Shown here in pieces: positions 20,072-29,512 of a stretch of DNA of 30,069 nucleotides. The stretch is taken from positions 1 through 30,069 of the forward strand of contig JAWQRN010000414.1 of NCBI GenBank assembly GCA_033557685.1. The letters are read 5' to 3'. Both the position numbers and the translations under genes were made by a program. Numbering within the stretch: position 1 is the stretch's first letter; each line of letters starts with the position of its first letter. The notes below the pieces were generated by a model, which had not been told where the DNA came from, made no database searches, and saw only the letters and a list, made by a program, of their open reading frames with translations. Source of the DNA: Sperchopsis tessellata. Its lineage: Eukaryota; Arthropoda; Insecta; Coleoptera; Hydrophilidae.

Positions 20072-20431
20072 CCCTTGAGAATCGGATATCATTCATCTGA
20101 TCATCATGTATTTACATCTTCCCAATATTTGAATAGCCTATGTTTGACCTTTGACCTAGTGTTGTTTTGATCAAAACTCAAAGATGACATATCATCTGCA
20201 TACGAGCAAAAAGTATCTGAGATAATATCACTCTCAATGTCATTTAAGTACATCAGGAATAGTGGCACTCCCGAAAATTAAATCTGTGTTGTCCGACATA
20301 CCCGGATTCCATCCCATATAGTTTGATTAACATTTAATTATCACAGTTAACCAACATGGTAACGTGGAAAATCGTCCATATATTTTATTTAAATAACAGA
20401 TTTATTTGTCACGTTAAATTTTAAGAGGATG
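20072..20431 (-). repeat. Right inverted-repeat pair of the composite block
   Basis: CCCTTGAGAATCGGA (20072-20086) and AAATTTTAAGAGGATG (20416-20431) are exact reverse complements of the left pair at 16694 and 16587. The spacing is larger here (about 330 versus 91 bases), explained at least partly by the RT fragment in between. Confidence 0.5.
20115..20305 (-). mobile_element. LINE RT fragment with YADD
   Basis: The minus strand reads FSGVPLFLMYLNDIESDIIS then DTFCSYADDMSSLSFDQNNT. This is the end of RT motif B (...PLFL.Y.NDI) and the catalytic YADD of motif C from a jockey/CR1-type LINE. It is truncated on both sides. Confidence 0.75.
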
Positions 20432-20439
20432 GTCTAAAA

Positions 20440-21106
20440 TTATTAGCACCTAGAAACAATTAAGATGTTATTAAATGTACTTAATTTAAAATCCGTCCCT
20501 TCTATCAGGAAGACAAGACTGTAGATCGATTTGAATCGAAATGACAACCTTAATAAAGATTGATTTTTGTATTTTTATACAGGTACCTTTTATAAAATAT
20601 CTTCATAGATTCTTTGTAAAAGGTATTAGTTTATAAAGGAATCGTTATTTGCAGAAAATAACAATTATTATATATAATTCAGTAGATAATACTATGACAG
20701 ATTCAGAGACTGCAATATTTTGAATATCGTAATTGACTTTAAAAAAATGTGAAAATACTTGGTTTTTCTGAACTAAACAAATTGACTGTTTCAAGATTAA
20801 GATATCATTATTGTTATATAATGAATCCCTTGTAGTCTTTTACGTTCTAAAGCAAGAGATATTTAGTCATATTTTATTACCATGTAAATTTAATTTATTC
20901 CATACTAAAGTTATTTCTTGTTAATTTACGACAAAATAAAATCAATGGAATAAGCAATATAATTACAGTATTATTTATAAAATAGTGGAATAATAAATTT
21001 GAAATTTCTTGTATAATTTTTTCTAAAAATATTGTGTCTTTCTAGCACATATCGATTCAAACAGTAGTGAAGCAGATATTTTGTGTACATTAGTAATATA
21101 AAAATA
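20440..21106. other. AT-rich sequence with nothing recognised
   Basis: There is no ORF of note, no family similarity and no clear inverted repeat up to the Tigger end at 21107. Confidence 0.5.
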
Positions 21107-21823
21107 TACAGTAATACCTCGTTTAACGATAGAAATGCGTTCCTCAAAAATGTTGTGTTAACCGAATTATCGTTAAAGAAGGAAGAAATAAATTGCGAAG
21201 GATAGGGATAGGTTGCTAAAATGAAAAAAATATATTTCCTTTTTTATTTTTTTAATTAATAGATAGGAACAACAAAAGACACTTTAAACTATAAATATAC
21301 ATATTTTATAGAATATATTACAAAAATTATTATCTACATAACGGAGGTTATTTGTGAATAAATAAAAAGAAGTGACAATTTTAATTTTATGACAAGAACG
21401 AATCAATGGTCGATTGCCTTACTTGTTTCTTCTTTTCCCGTAATATTTCACCGTAATATGTGAAGGCATTTAATACATTTCTTTTTACAGCACAACTTCA
21501 TGCAAAATCAAGATAATTTTCAGACAAAACATCTAGCAAATGAGATACCCGACTCAGGCAATCGTATAATACTTTTGTTGTCAAAATTTTAGCTGGTAGC
21601 TCTTCCACATCGATATCAAAATTTGCATCTTCTTGTTCCAAATATATATATATACATATATCTAGAACTACGGTATAACAGACAAGTCTGGGAAATCTCA
21701 GATGAGTACGCATACTGTTGTAGTTCACAACGCATAAAAATAGGGGAATTATCATGTCGCCCAACAATAACGTTATAGAGAGGTATCGTTTACAGAAGTA
21801 ACGTAAAGGGAGGTATTACTGTA
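21107..21823 (-). mobile_element. Tigger/pogo-type transposon relic with TA duplication
   Basis: The left end CAGTAATACCTCGTTTAACG (21109 on) and the reversed right end CAGTAATACCTCCCTTTACG (ending 21821) form the inverted repeats, each flanked by TA. The unit is 713 bp. On the minus strand the C-terminal tail of a pogo/Tigger/jerky-type transposase is readable: ANFDIDVEELPAKI, VLYDCLSRVSHLLDVLSENY, then GEILREKKKQVRQSTIDSFL and a stop near 21396. Most of the transposase, including the DDE core, is deleted. Confidence 0.85.
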
Positions 21824-22184
21824 CTAATTGTGTACTAAAATTTTTTAGATCTTATTGAGCAATAAACTGAGAACCATTTGCATTCATGTGCATTTGTCTA
21901 TTGTAGTTAATGTGATCTATTTTCTTATCTCTTACCATGTTATAGAAAGCTTTTTTATTAATAAATAATGTTATTTTCTAATCTGTGTTTTCTTTTGTTT
22001 TTTTTCTTTATATTAACCATCCCAGCGATTCTGATGCTACTGCAGGACTTACAATGTTGATACAATAACGAAACGTTTAACACATCCGCAAATAAAAAAC
22101 CCTGTCTGATTAGGAAAAAGCTCAAACTGTCGCTGCACACCTGGTCAATTTTTTCCGCCCGTTTAATTCAGAACTGCAAGATGA
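21824..22184. other. Sequence with nothing firmly recognised
   Basis: Only an isolated CTGATGC...CGAAACG pair at about 22031-22078 was noted (see findings). Confidence 0.4.
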
Positions 22185-23850
22185 AAAAGAATAGAATAGA
22201 ATAGACTTTGATTTTGTAGAGAAAAGTACATAACAAGTCATTTACAAAATAATAGAATAAAAATGTAAAACAAAAGTATAAGACAAAGAGAATATGTATA
22301 TAAATAAGACACAGCAATATACTAAAAGTAATAAATAATATATAATATATATAATAAATATAAAAAAACTCGTTAGGAAAATAAGTCTACAGGCTTGGGT
22401 TGGGTAGTGTCTGGATCATAGTTTAGTGAGTATAGAGTGCCTGGACGATTTCTCCATAATATCTGTTGTATTCATGGCTGTTTTGTTTTGATCTTATTGA
22501 TAAGGAGTTCCGGTGTACATATGTTGCGCATAGGGTAATGTAGATCCCTATCAAGGTCAGTTTTTTGTACCTGGAAAAATATGACCGACATTTTTCCCTT
22601 CTGGATAGTTCAAAAATACCCTTTATACAACACTTTTGCAGCTTGAAGATCGTAACAACATCCACCCCAAAGTCTCGAGTACACATGCGTATTGTAGGTT
22701 AACAAGGCTACCTCTACACTAATATGCTCACTTGAATTCCGTAGAGCAGGAAAAGGAGCACAATTTGGGTGCGAGCTGTTTGACGTGTGCCCGCCAATTC
22801 AAACCTGCGTCCAGATGTACCCCTAGAAAATTAGCCGAACTAGCCACAGGATATAATATCTTCTCCAACTTGAACACTGCCAATTACCCCTGATCGAGCT
22901 GAGTACCTAACAATAGCAGTCTTGGACAAGTTCAGATTTAAGTTGTTCATCTTGAACTACTCAGACAAAAGAATCAAGTTTTCTTCTCTAGCTTCTTCAA
23001 CGCATCATTAGAGGCCCTCACAACAATAGTTGTATCGTCAGCATACATGGACCCAGCAACTGGTAATGTCCTTGCGAGATCATTAACATAGACAACAAAC
23101 AGCAACGGACCAAGAATGGATCCCTGTGGCACTTCCCTTTTGACCATTAACCAATCAGAAATTTTGGGCTGGCCAAGTTGGTTGTATGCCATAACCTTCT
23201 GTTGCCTGTTCAAAAGATACAATTCCTACAAATCCAGAGTCACTCCTCGAATACCATAAGCCTCCAACTTCTGAAATAGTATGGCATAGCTGATGCTATC
23301 AAAGGCCTTAGATAACTCTAGGTATAAACCTGCTGTTCTGGATCTTTCACTAATTATTTTTATTATGACATCAAGTATGGCCTCCCCTGAATAAAGCTAT
23401 GCTGCCTGGTGTTCAAAATATTTTTCTTTCTCAAATATTTTAGAGAGTGTTGGTAGAATGACGATGGGTCTGTAATTACCCAATACTGATTTATCTCTTT
23501 TTTTGTGAATCGGCTAGGCATTTTTTAGTAAATCAGGAAAAACTCCAGTTGTCAAGATTAAATTTATTAGACGAGTTATTGGTTCTGTTGTTAAATCACG
23601 CATGTGTTTGTAAAATATGGCTGGCAAATCTTCTTGACCCACACTCTTGGTACTGCTCAAGCCTTTTATAATATCTCCTGTTTAATAGCTGGCTTTCAGA
23701 ATAAAGTTGGTTCGTCTATTCTCAATGGCGTATGCAAAGGTTAAATATTCATTCATTGCATTTAGAATCTCCATGCTGGTCTTGTTTTCATTAATGTCAT
23801 TGATGTTAAAATTATTCTTTCTTGGCTTGTTGGTAACCCTGTTGTAGCCT
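22185..23850 (-). mobile_element. LINE with nearly complete RT domain and (TATTC)n tail
   Basis: Read on the minus strand from about 23850: NINDINENKTSMEILNAMNE, then FYKHMRDLTTEPITRLINLI, TTGVFPDLLKNA and SVLGNYRPIVILPTLSKIFE (RT motifs 1-2). Next are LYLELSKAFDSISYAILFQK (motif A), VPQGSILGPLLFVVYVNDLA (motif B) and SMYADDTTIVVRA (motif C). The thumb follows with LNLSKTAIVRYSAR and ANFLGVHLDAGLNWRAHVKQ, then a C-terminal domain at 22686-22423 (RREKCRSYFSRYKKLTLIGI). It ends in short TATTC repeats at about 22185-22205. Several stops and frameshifts are present. The motif set is jockey/CR1-like. The endonuclease is missing. Confidence 0.87.
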
Positions 23851-24410
23851 AAGTAGCTTTTGTCTTATTAGAACCGCCAATAATAAAATTATTATTATGA
23901 AGTTGCTTGGTCTTCTTACAAACTTCCTTCAGAATATTTGCATTTTTCTCATAGTATTCCCTGCCAACCATACCCACAGCACACTCTCACACTCTTCTTT
24001 TGTTTGCACTAGATATTTGTGTACCATTAGTTATCCAGGACTTTCCAGTTCGTTGGTATTTTTGAAATTTTTTGGGAAAGTTTTGTTCCAATATGTTCTG
24101 AAAGGAATTCACATTATCTATTGTCCCCTTTCCAAATACCACTTATCAAAATATAGAATTGAGGTAGAGGACATTGGCCAACTGAAGTATAAATGATGTA
24201 TATTCTAAATTTGTACCCATTTTAAAAGTAATTATTTGAGTTTTACTTTCATTAAGTTTCAATTTATTTGCCTTGAACCATTTACTTGCCTGCTCCATAA
24301 CCCTGTGTGTCTTGTTCCAGATCCTTCAGTGTCTTTCCAGAGCAAAGAAATGTTGTGCCATAAGCGTATAATAGTTTTTATATTGTAAAATGCTTGTATT
24401 ATTTTCTTGT
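23851..24410 (-). mobile_element. Second LINE RT fragment (thumb region)
   Basis: The minus strand at 24200-24330 reads QASKWFKANKLKLNESKTQI then ITFKMGTNLEY. This is the L-x-L-N-x-x-K-T-x-x-I segment that follows RT motif C in jockey/CR1 LINEs. Preceding and following text is decayed. It partly duplicates a segment present in the neighbouring LINE, so it is a separate copy. Confidence 0.6.
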
Positions 24411-24774
24411 CAAATTAAAAAATGGTGGTATTATTCGTAAACTATTTATTTACAATATTTACATTGGTGTACACTTGTTTGAATAATTCGTCATTTGATC
24501 ACTTCGTGGGTGTTATGACTTCTCGTGGTGGTTGTTGATGAAGTGAAGTCTGGATGTGTCCTTCCTGGCGGGGTGAGCTTCGTCGGTGGTGTGCATGCTC
24601 CAGACTTGCTTTCAATGGAAAACTGTTTATGGGTTGCTGCCAGTGGTGTAGCTATTAAAACGGTTGCTGACAGTGGCACAGTTCTTAGGGGGTTGAACAT
24701 ATATTATGCGTTACGGCATTTATATATATTACAAAAAGGATTTTACCTTGTATTATTTCTCTTTTCCAGTTTAG
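24411..24774. other. Unidentified insertion-like segment before a LINE RT
   Basis: Both strands stay open here: plus from 24525, minus 24700-24491 (Pro/Thr-rich TPPTKLTPPGRTHPDFTSST). Neither frame resembles a known family. The segment ends with a pyrimidine-rich stretch and TTTTCCAG just before the RT sequence. Confidence 0.3.
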
Positions 24775-25313
24775 TACTATTTGAAATGGAAATCAAATGG
24801 AATCCAGCAGATAAAGCTGTGAAATACCTTGGCGTGCATCTCGAAAAACGCTTAACCTGGCGAATCCACATTCAACAAAAGGTAAAGGAAAGTCAAGCTC
24901 GACTAGCACAACTCTATCCCATCAACCAGAACTCACCAATGAGAATTGACTGCTCAATTCTCATCTACAAATCCATAATAAAACCAGTGATGACTTATGC
25001 GTGCACGATTTGGGGTTTAGCCTCAAAATCGAACATTAAAAAACTGCAAGCCTTCCAAAACAAGTCTCTGCAAATAGCAACTAACGCACCGTGGTTCGTA
25101 AGAAATACACAACTACACTTCGAAATCAACATACCTACCACCTCTGAATTTATTAAGGGATCGCTGAGAAAATCCCACGAAAACCTGCCAGAGTGCTCTG
25201 GTGCAGTCCACTACAGCCTGGGAGAGCGAATGATACACACTAAGCTTAAGAGGAAGCTTCCTCAAGACATAATTGCAGACTCCACAACAGACGAATCGGA
25301 AGGCGATGATTAA
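24775..25313 (+). mobile_element. LINE RT C-terminal fragment (jockey-like)
   Basis: The open frame reads EIKWNPADKAVKYLGVHLEK, then RLTWRIHIQQKVKESQARLA, LIYKSIIKPVMTYACTIWGL, IKKLQAFQNKSLQIATNAPW and FVRNTQLHFEINIPTTSEFI, and stops at 25311-25313. This is the thumb and C-terminal domain characteristic of jockey-clade ORF2 (KYLGVHLDxRLTW, YACxxWG, ApWFVRN). It is about 175 codons without interruption, which is unusual among the relics here. RT motifs 1-C are missing. Confidence 0.85.
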
Positions 25314-25589
25314 AAAAAGGAGGCATGATGAACCTACCCCATTAGGGATATTATATATATATGACACTATTTCTACTACACCAATTCCATGCGTAACACC
25401 CAGTGTGTTGATTTGGAGAAAATTAATTAAAAAAAAAAAATAATCTTTCATTTTTAGGAATACATGTGTTAAACTGTCTTACCATAACAGAAGGTGGTCC
25501 ATATATATGAAGCTAGGCTATTGATTTCTGCAAACAATATGAAGACTTTTGTGAGCTATTATTAGTGTAGTATCCTTATCCTTATAGGT
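25314..25589. other. Short AT-rich spacer, possibly the LINE 3' UTR
   Basis: Nothing coding is recognised. It includes an A-run at about 25430-25440 that may mark the 3' tail of the preceding + strand LINE. Confidence 0.4.
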
Positions 25590-25830
25590 CAGACCGGAAA
25601 CATAGATTCTCAGGTAAATGTTAAAACAAAAGGTAGAAAGTGGGCCCCAAGATTGATCCCTGGGCCACTCCCATAGTAGCAATCTTGATCATACTGCGTT
25701 TACCTTTCAATTCAACAGTTATGATAATCTAGAAGGTACGTTGACCGCAGGCCATAACGCTCTGCCTTTCCCAAGATTTTCCGATGTTGGATACAGTGAA
25801 AAGCTTTCCCTAGGTTACAAAATTGCACCA
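25590..25830 (-). mobile_element. LINE RT fragment (motifs A-B)
   Basis: The minus strand reads LGKAFHCIQHRKILGKAERY then GLRSTYLLDYHNC, and after frameshifts GVAQGSILGPTF-like text. These are motif A (with the catalytic Asp replaced) and motif B of a LINE RT. It is heavily decayed. Confidence 0.6.
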
Positions 25831-25859
25831 TACATTGATTAGTTATAGGTATATTGAAA

Positions 25860-26518
25860 AATAAAACATTTATTAAATTGCCTTATAGTTTTATTTTATT
25901 CGATACAATAATTCAAAATACATTCTAAAAGTTAAATAAATAAACTAAGCAATAATTCAAGATCAATACTAGAATATCAGCAATATCGATAGGAAAATGG
26001 TAATATTAAAATTTTTAAATCCTATACATAACTAATAAAATACAGAAAACTACAGAAAAACTTTGCAATGTAAAAACATTAATGGTGTTAGTCTCGTTAG
26101 CATCAAATGGGGCTCTCTAAAAGGCAAACTTGCATACAGATTTTCTAAACATTTCAAATAACGACTTTTTTTGTGTATAAAATTGCAAAATATTCTTATA
26201 TTGGAAAGTTTACTAAATTTAATCATCAGTCAAATCTCGCACTTTTACTATAATTTTGTTCATTGAAAAAACTACCCATATTTCTAGGACTGACTGTATC
26301 ACGGGGTTTAAATTTAATTTATATTGGATAAAAACTATGTCCAGTATCTTTAATACAACATTTATTAAAATATATCAACCCTTTGAAACCTCATGGTAAC
26401 TTAACATTATTTTGTTGTAATAAAATCTGCTAATATTAATTTTTACTCAATATAAATCAAATTATAAATTAAAAATAGTCAGCCATCTTTGGAGTTTAAT
26501 AACAAACAAATCGATGAG
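25860..26518. other. AT-rich sequence including the probable HGSNAT 3' UTR
   Basis: No coding similarity. On the minus strand AATAAA occurs at 26366-26361, about 155 bases after the HGSNAT stop, a plausible poly(A) signal. Confidence 0.45.
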
Positions 26519-26881
26519 CTAAATTGATAAGAATATGTTTCGCTTATACAAAAATATTGAGACAGCAACCCAAAGTGCGGTGCCCCATAAGTTCATAGCC
26601 AGATATGCAGCGTGTGTCCTATTGTCAGGCGTCCAAGCGAACGGAAAAGTGTTTTTGAACAAATCGTGCGCTATATACAAGACCAACGGGTTCATTCCTG
26701 GATAAAAGAATGGTCTTCCACCCCATTTTCTCATGATATCTACCGTTATAAAAAGATAGGTATGAATTAAAAACGCCATTCCAGCCAAGACTAGAACAAA
26801 AGATAAAGACCAGAGATTTTTGTTCAATGGTATAGGACCAGTGTTTTTGCTGAAAGCGCAGAGGCCCCCACCCAATAGACC
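26519..26881 (-). CDS. HGSNAT: HGSNAT-like heparan-alpha-glucosaminide N-acetyltransferase, terminal exon
   Basis: On the minus strand the exon follows a T-rich tract ending in TTTAG and starts at 26881 in phase 0: GLLGGGLCAFSKNTGPIPLN, then KNLWSLSFVLVLAGMAFLIH and TYLFITVDIMRKWGGRPFFY. Next are PGMNPLVLYIAHDLFKNTFP, the last membrane helix LWGTALWVAVSIFLYKRNIF and a TAG at 26521-26519. The blocks PxNKNLWSLSFV, FFYPGMNPLVLY and ALW...LY+..IF are characteristic of the C-terminal transmembrane domain of animal HGSNAT and its paralogues. HGSNAT is a multipass lysosomal membrane enzyme that moves an acetyl group from cytosolic acetyl-CoA to terminal glucosamine of heparan sulphate during degradation. 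The catalytic His lies in an earlier exon. Three to four hydrophobic segments are visible. Intact frame. Confidence 0.9.
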   Translation of the reverse strand, partial: GLLGGGLCAFSKNTGPIPLNKNLWSLSFVLVLAGMAFLIHTYLFITVDIMRKWGGRPFFYPGMNPLVLYIAHDLFKNTFPFAWTPDNRTHAAYLAMNLWGTALWVAVSIFLYKRNIFLSI

Positions 26882-26940
26882 CTAAAAAAAAAATTGCATA
26901 TAGTTTTCGTAAATCTAAATTTTGGTCTTGATTTACTTAC

Positions 26941-27065
26941 CGTTACAACGCCCCATATAACCCAACGGATAGCTTTGGCTTTTACGTTTGTGTATGTATT
27001 CATGGTGCGACCAGCCTGTACTCCCAAATAAACAATGAGGACACTTGTCAGTGTTCCTAAGATAC
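26941..27065 (-). CDS. HGSNAT: HGSNAT-like N-acetyltransferase, penultimate exon
   Basis: Minus strand: the acceptor TGTGGTTTCAG lies just above 27065 and the donor GTAAGT starts at 26940. The exon completes a split Gly codon (two bases) and then encodes 41 residues, ILGTLTSVLIVYLGVQAGRT followed by NTYTNVKAKAIRWVIWGVVT, ending in phase 0 and joining GLLGGG of the last exon. The first half is a transmembrane helix ending in VQAG, a conserved landmark of the family. The next upstream exon is not found between 27066 and 30069, so the preceding intron is at least 3 kb and continues beyond the window, or the remaining exons are further away. It is separated from the last exon by a 59-bp intron. 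Confidence 0.88.
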
Positions 27066-27152
27066 CTGAAACCACAAAAAAGCAGATATTAGAAATAATT
27101 CGATAAAGTTATACGAAACAAGACCAAGCGCCAAATTCTGATTTTTGGAACT

Positions 27153-27575
27153 TACTAGAGCAGCGGTTCTTAATCTTATGTGGTGTAGGGACCCCCTTTT
27201 TAACAATTACACAGGCCTACAAGGAAAAAAAATTGTTGGTGTCTAGGATTTTGGAACCGATTTTAGCTATATTTGGGTAGCTGAATCTAAATATGAAATC
27301 AGTTTTTCTCTATCAGCTGTACTTTTTTAGATCAGTGTTTTTTTTTTTAATGTGCAGTCTACATGAAATGAGCAGTTCTAACTCTGAGAGTTCTTTCTAT
27401 ACAAAAGATATACCAATTACACATTTAAGGATATGCAGGATATATACTTTTAAAGATTCGAAAATCTTTGCCTGGTAAATAGAAATGTAAAAGTACTTTA
27501 ATTTATGAGAAACATGTTTTGCGTACCCCCGGCAATAGCTCCGCGGACCCTAGTTTAAGAAACGCTGTATTAGAG
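27153..27575. mobile_element. hAT-type MITE with 8-bp target duplication
   Basis: The left end CAGCGGTTCTTAATCTTATG (27161 on) and the reversed right end CAGCGTTTCTTAAACTAGGG (ending 27567) form inverted repeats. They are flanked by TACTAGAG (27153-27160) and TATTAGAG (27568-27575), matching at 7 of 8 positions. Subterminal GGACCCCC-type blocks are typical of non-autonomous hAT elements. It is 407 bp long and has no transposase. Confidence 0.85.
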
Positions 27576-27834
27576 CACTAAACGACTTCATACATATTAT
27601 ATTAGTTATCATAAAAAGAATTAACTCCTAGACTAATCATCGTGTCCTGTTCGTAATGGTTCGAAGCGACAATTGAGTAATTACAGATTTCTAATTACCC
27701 TATAAACAACAAGGTGCCATTAGTCTGTTTAAACTATTAATCGTGGTTCCTTTTAACCTCAATTTTAAATTCGGTTCTTCATTAAATGTGCAGTTAATAG
27801 ACAATATTGATGAGAAAAAAATTATTAAATGAAT

Positions 27835-28066
27835 AATTAAAGAAAATATGTATATAGTCCTTCCACAAATGTATTATATAAATGCGACCAATTTTGAGCC
27901 ATTCAGGTCATTTTCAAACTTGACAATTATTTTGGGTGACTTGAAAGTGACTTTCATATAATCATATCAAATAATTGTCAAATTTGAAAATGACCTGAGT
28001 AGGTCGAAACTGGTCGCATTTATAAAATAAATTTGTGGAAGGCCTATATACATATTTTCTTTAATT
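27835..28066. mobile_element. Foldback 'C': inverted pair of Penelope-like terminal repeats
   Basis: Arms 27835-27932 and 27969-28066 are complementary over most of their length (AATTAAAGAAAATATGTATA against its complement at 28066). A loop of about 36 bases separates them. The left arm plus loop start align with the 3' end of the GIY-YIG element at 8335-8440, including TTTTGGGTGAC and GAAAGT. The structure therefore looks like two Penelope terminal repeats joined head to head, as reported for Penelope-like elements in other species. Confidence 0.75.
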
Positions 28067-28144
28067 GTGAACATTTTAATGACTATTAAATCAATTAATT
28101 GAAAATAGATATTTTTTGTTTCTTTACGTTTTCTGTTATAGATA

Positions 28145-28690
28145 TACAGTAATCACCTCCATTTACACGGGTAAATGAAAACCGCGTATAGGAATCTGTT
28201 CCATATTCTCAAATATTTTACTCTTCTTTGCTGGTCTCTTCTTGGTTTAATTCCATATGATCACTAGTTGTCAATTCAGATCGTGTAATTGTAAAAGTTC
28301 TTCAATATCAGAATCATTCAAATCACTAAATCCTTCACCTTCTAATTGTTGTCCTATTGTCACTACCTCGGCTATTCCGTTTATAATAAACTGAAAACAA
28401 TTTGTTGAAAAGTTTATTTCGGGTAATATTTTTTAAAATTTACAATTACTCCCAGATCCATAGGCTGTAATAATGAAGTTGTCTTAGGTGCTATGAACAT
28501 TACTGTTACATTAGGATTTAGCTGATCAAGATTTACTGGATGGTTAGATGCATTTAGACTCGTTATGATTGTACAACTGAGCAATATTATTAATTTTTTC
28601 ACCTTTTTCTATCATCTGAATAATTTTTAACTTAACTTCTAAATTTATTTGAGTTCTTGTCTTTTTTTAATCATTTTATTATATATATAT
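28145..28690 (-). mobile_element. Internally deleted Tigger/pogo transposon
   Basis: The left end CAGTAATCACCTCCATTTAC follows TA at 28145-28146; the other end is lost next to a (TA)n tract. On the minus strand the N-terminal helix-turn-helix of a pogo/CENP-B type transposase (LEVKLKIIQMIEKGEKINNI, AQLYN) runs to about 28560. It is followed almost directly by the end of the DDE domain (LNPNVTVMFIAPKTTSLLQP, MDLGVIVNFKKYY). The C-terminal acidic tail follows (GEGFSDLNDSDIEELLQL), then the terminus. The whole middle of the transposase, with the first catalytic residues, is deleted. Confidence 0.82.
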
Positions 28691-28722
28691 ATATATATGT
28701 ATATATATAATATAGTATATCC
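28678..28722. repeat. (TA)n-rich microsatellite
   Basis: A TATATATA run broken by GT and TATAATATAG. Confidence 0.85.
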
Positions 28723-28734
28723 AGCTGTCCGCTA

Positions 28735-29512
28735 AGTCGCTGCGACGGCACCACTGATCTTGGCATTAAATATGATAGTGGTCTAACTTTTAACTCCCAT
28801 ATCACTGAAATTACATCCTCAGCACATCGTATACCTGAATTTATTAGATCTAGTAAAAACTTCTCTGACCTCGGCTTCCATTACGGCACTGTACTAAACA
28901 TTCATAAGGTCCAAACTAGAATATGGCTCCGTTATATGGAACCCCCAGTATGTAAAATAAGACCTAATGCTTGAACGTGTGCACAGAAAAATGATTTTAA
29001 AAAATTTAATACCTATCAAAACCAAGGTCACCCTAATGCTGTTCTACTTGAAATGTTCAATATGGTCTCTCTTAATGCTCGTAGGAAAGTCATCGATATA
29101 CAGTTCTCGTGCAAACTATTTAATAATCTTGTCGATGATCCCACTTCCTTGTTTCTTCTTATCATTCGTGTTCCATTCACCAATTCTAGGCACAGCAACT
29201 TCGACCAATTCTAGGCACAGCAACTTATTTTATCTCACAAAATCACGTACCAACCTTCTAACAAACTCTCCTATTCACAGGATATGTACCGCATACCATA
29301 CAGTACAGAGGTCAATTGATTTATTCAATACAACTCCATCACAACTTAAGACAATCCTACGTTCACTATTTGTTAGATTGTTTTTTTTATTTTTTTTGCA
29401 TTATCTTGATGCTAATGTGTTTGTGATTTTGTAACTTATTGAGAAAAACTTTGTAACCTGCTCTGTAAATGGACTAATCTGTAGAGCAGTGTAACTAAAA
29501 TAAAATAAAATA
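28735..29512 (+). mobile_element. LINE C-terminal domain and 3' end, (TAAAA)n tail
   Basis: The + strand reads DLGIKYDSGLTFNSHITEIT then SSAHRIPEFIRSSKNFSDLG near the start. After frameshifts and stops it continues LLEMFNMVSLNARRKVIDIQ and FSCKLFNNLVDDP, the C-terminal domain of a jockey-like LINE. The 3' end carries TAAAATAAAATAAAA at about 29496-29510. A 23-bp unit, ACCAATTCTAGGCACAGCAA plus CTT, is tandemly duplicated at 29179-29201 and 29204-29226. Confidence 0.75.
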
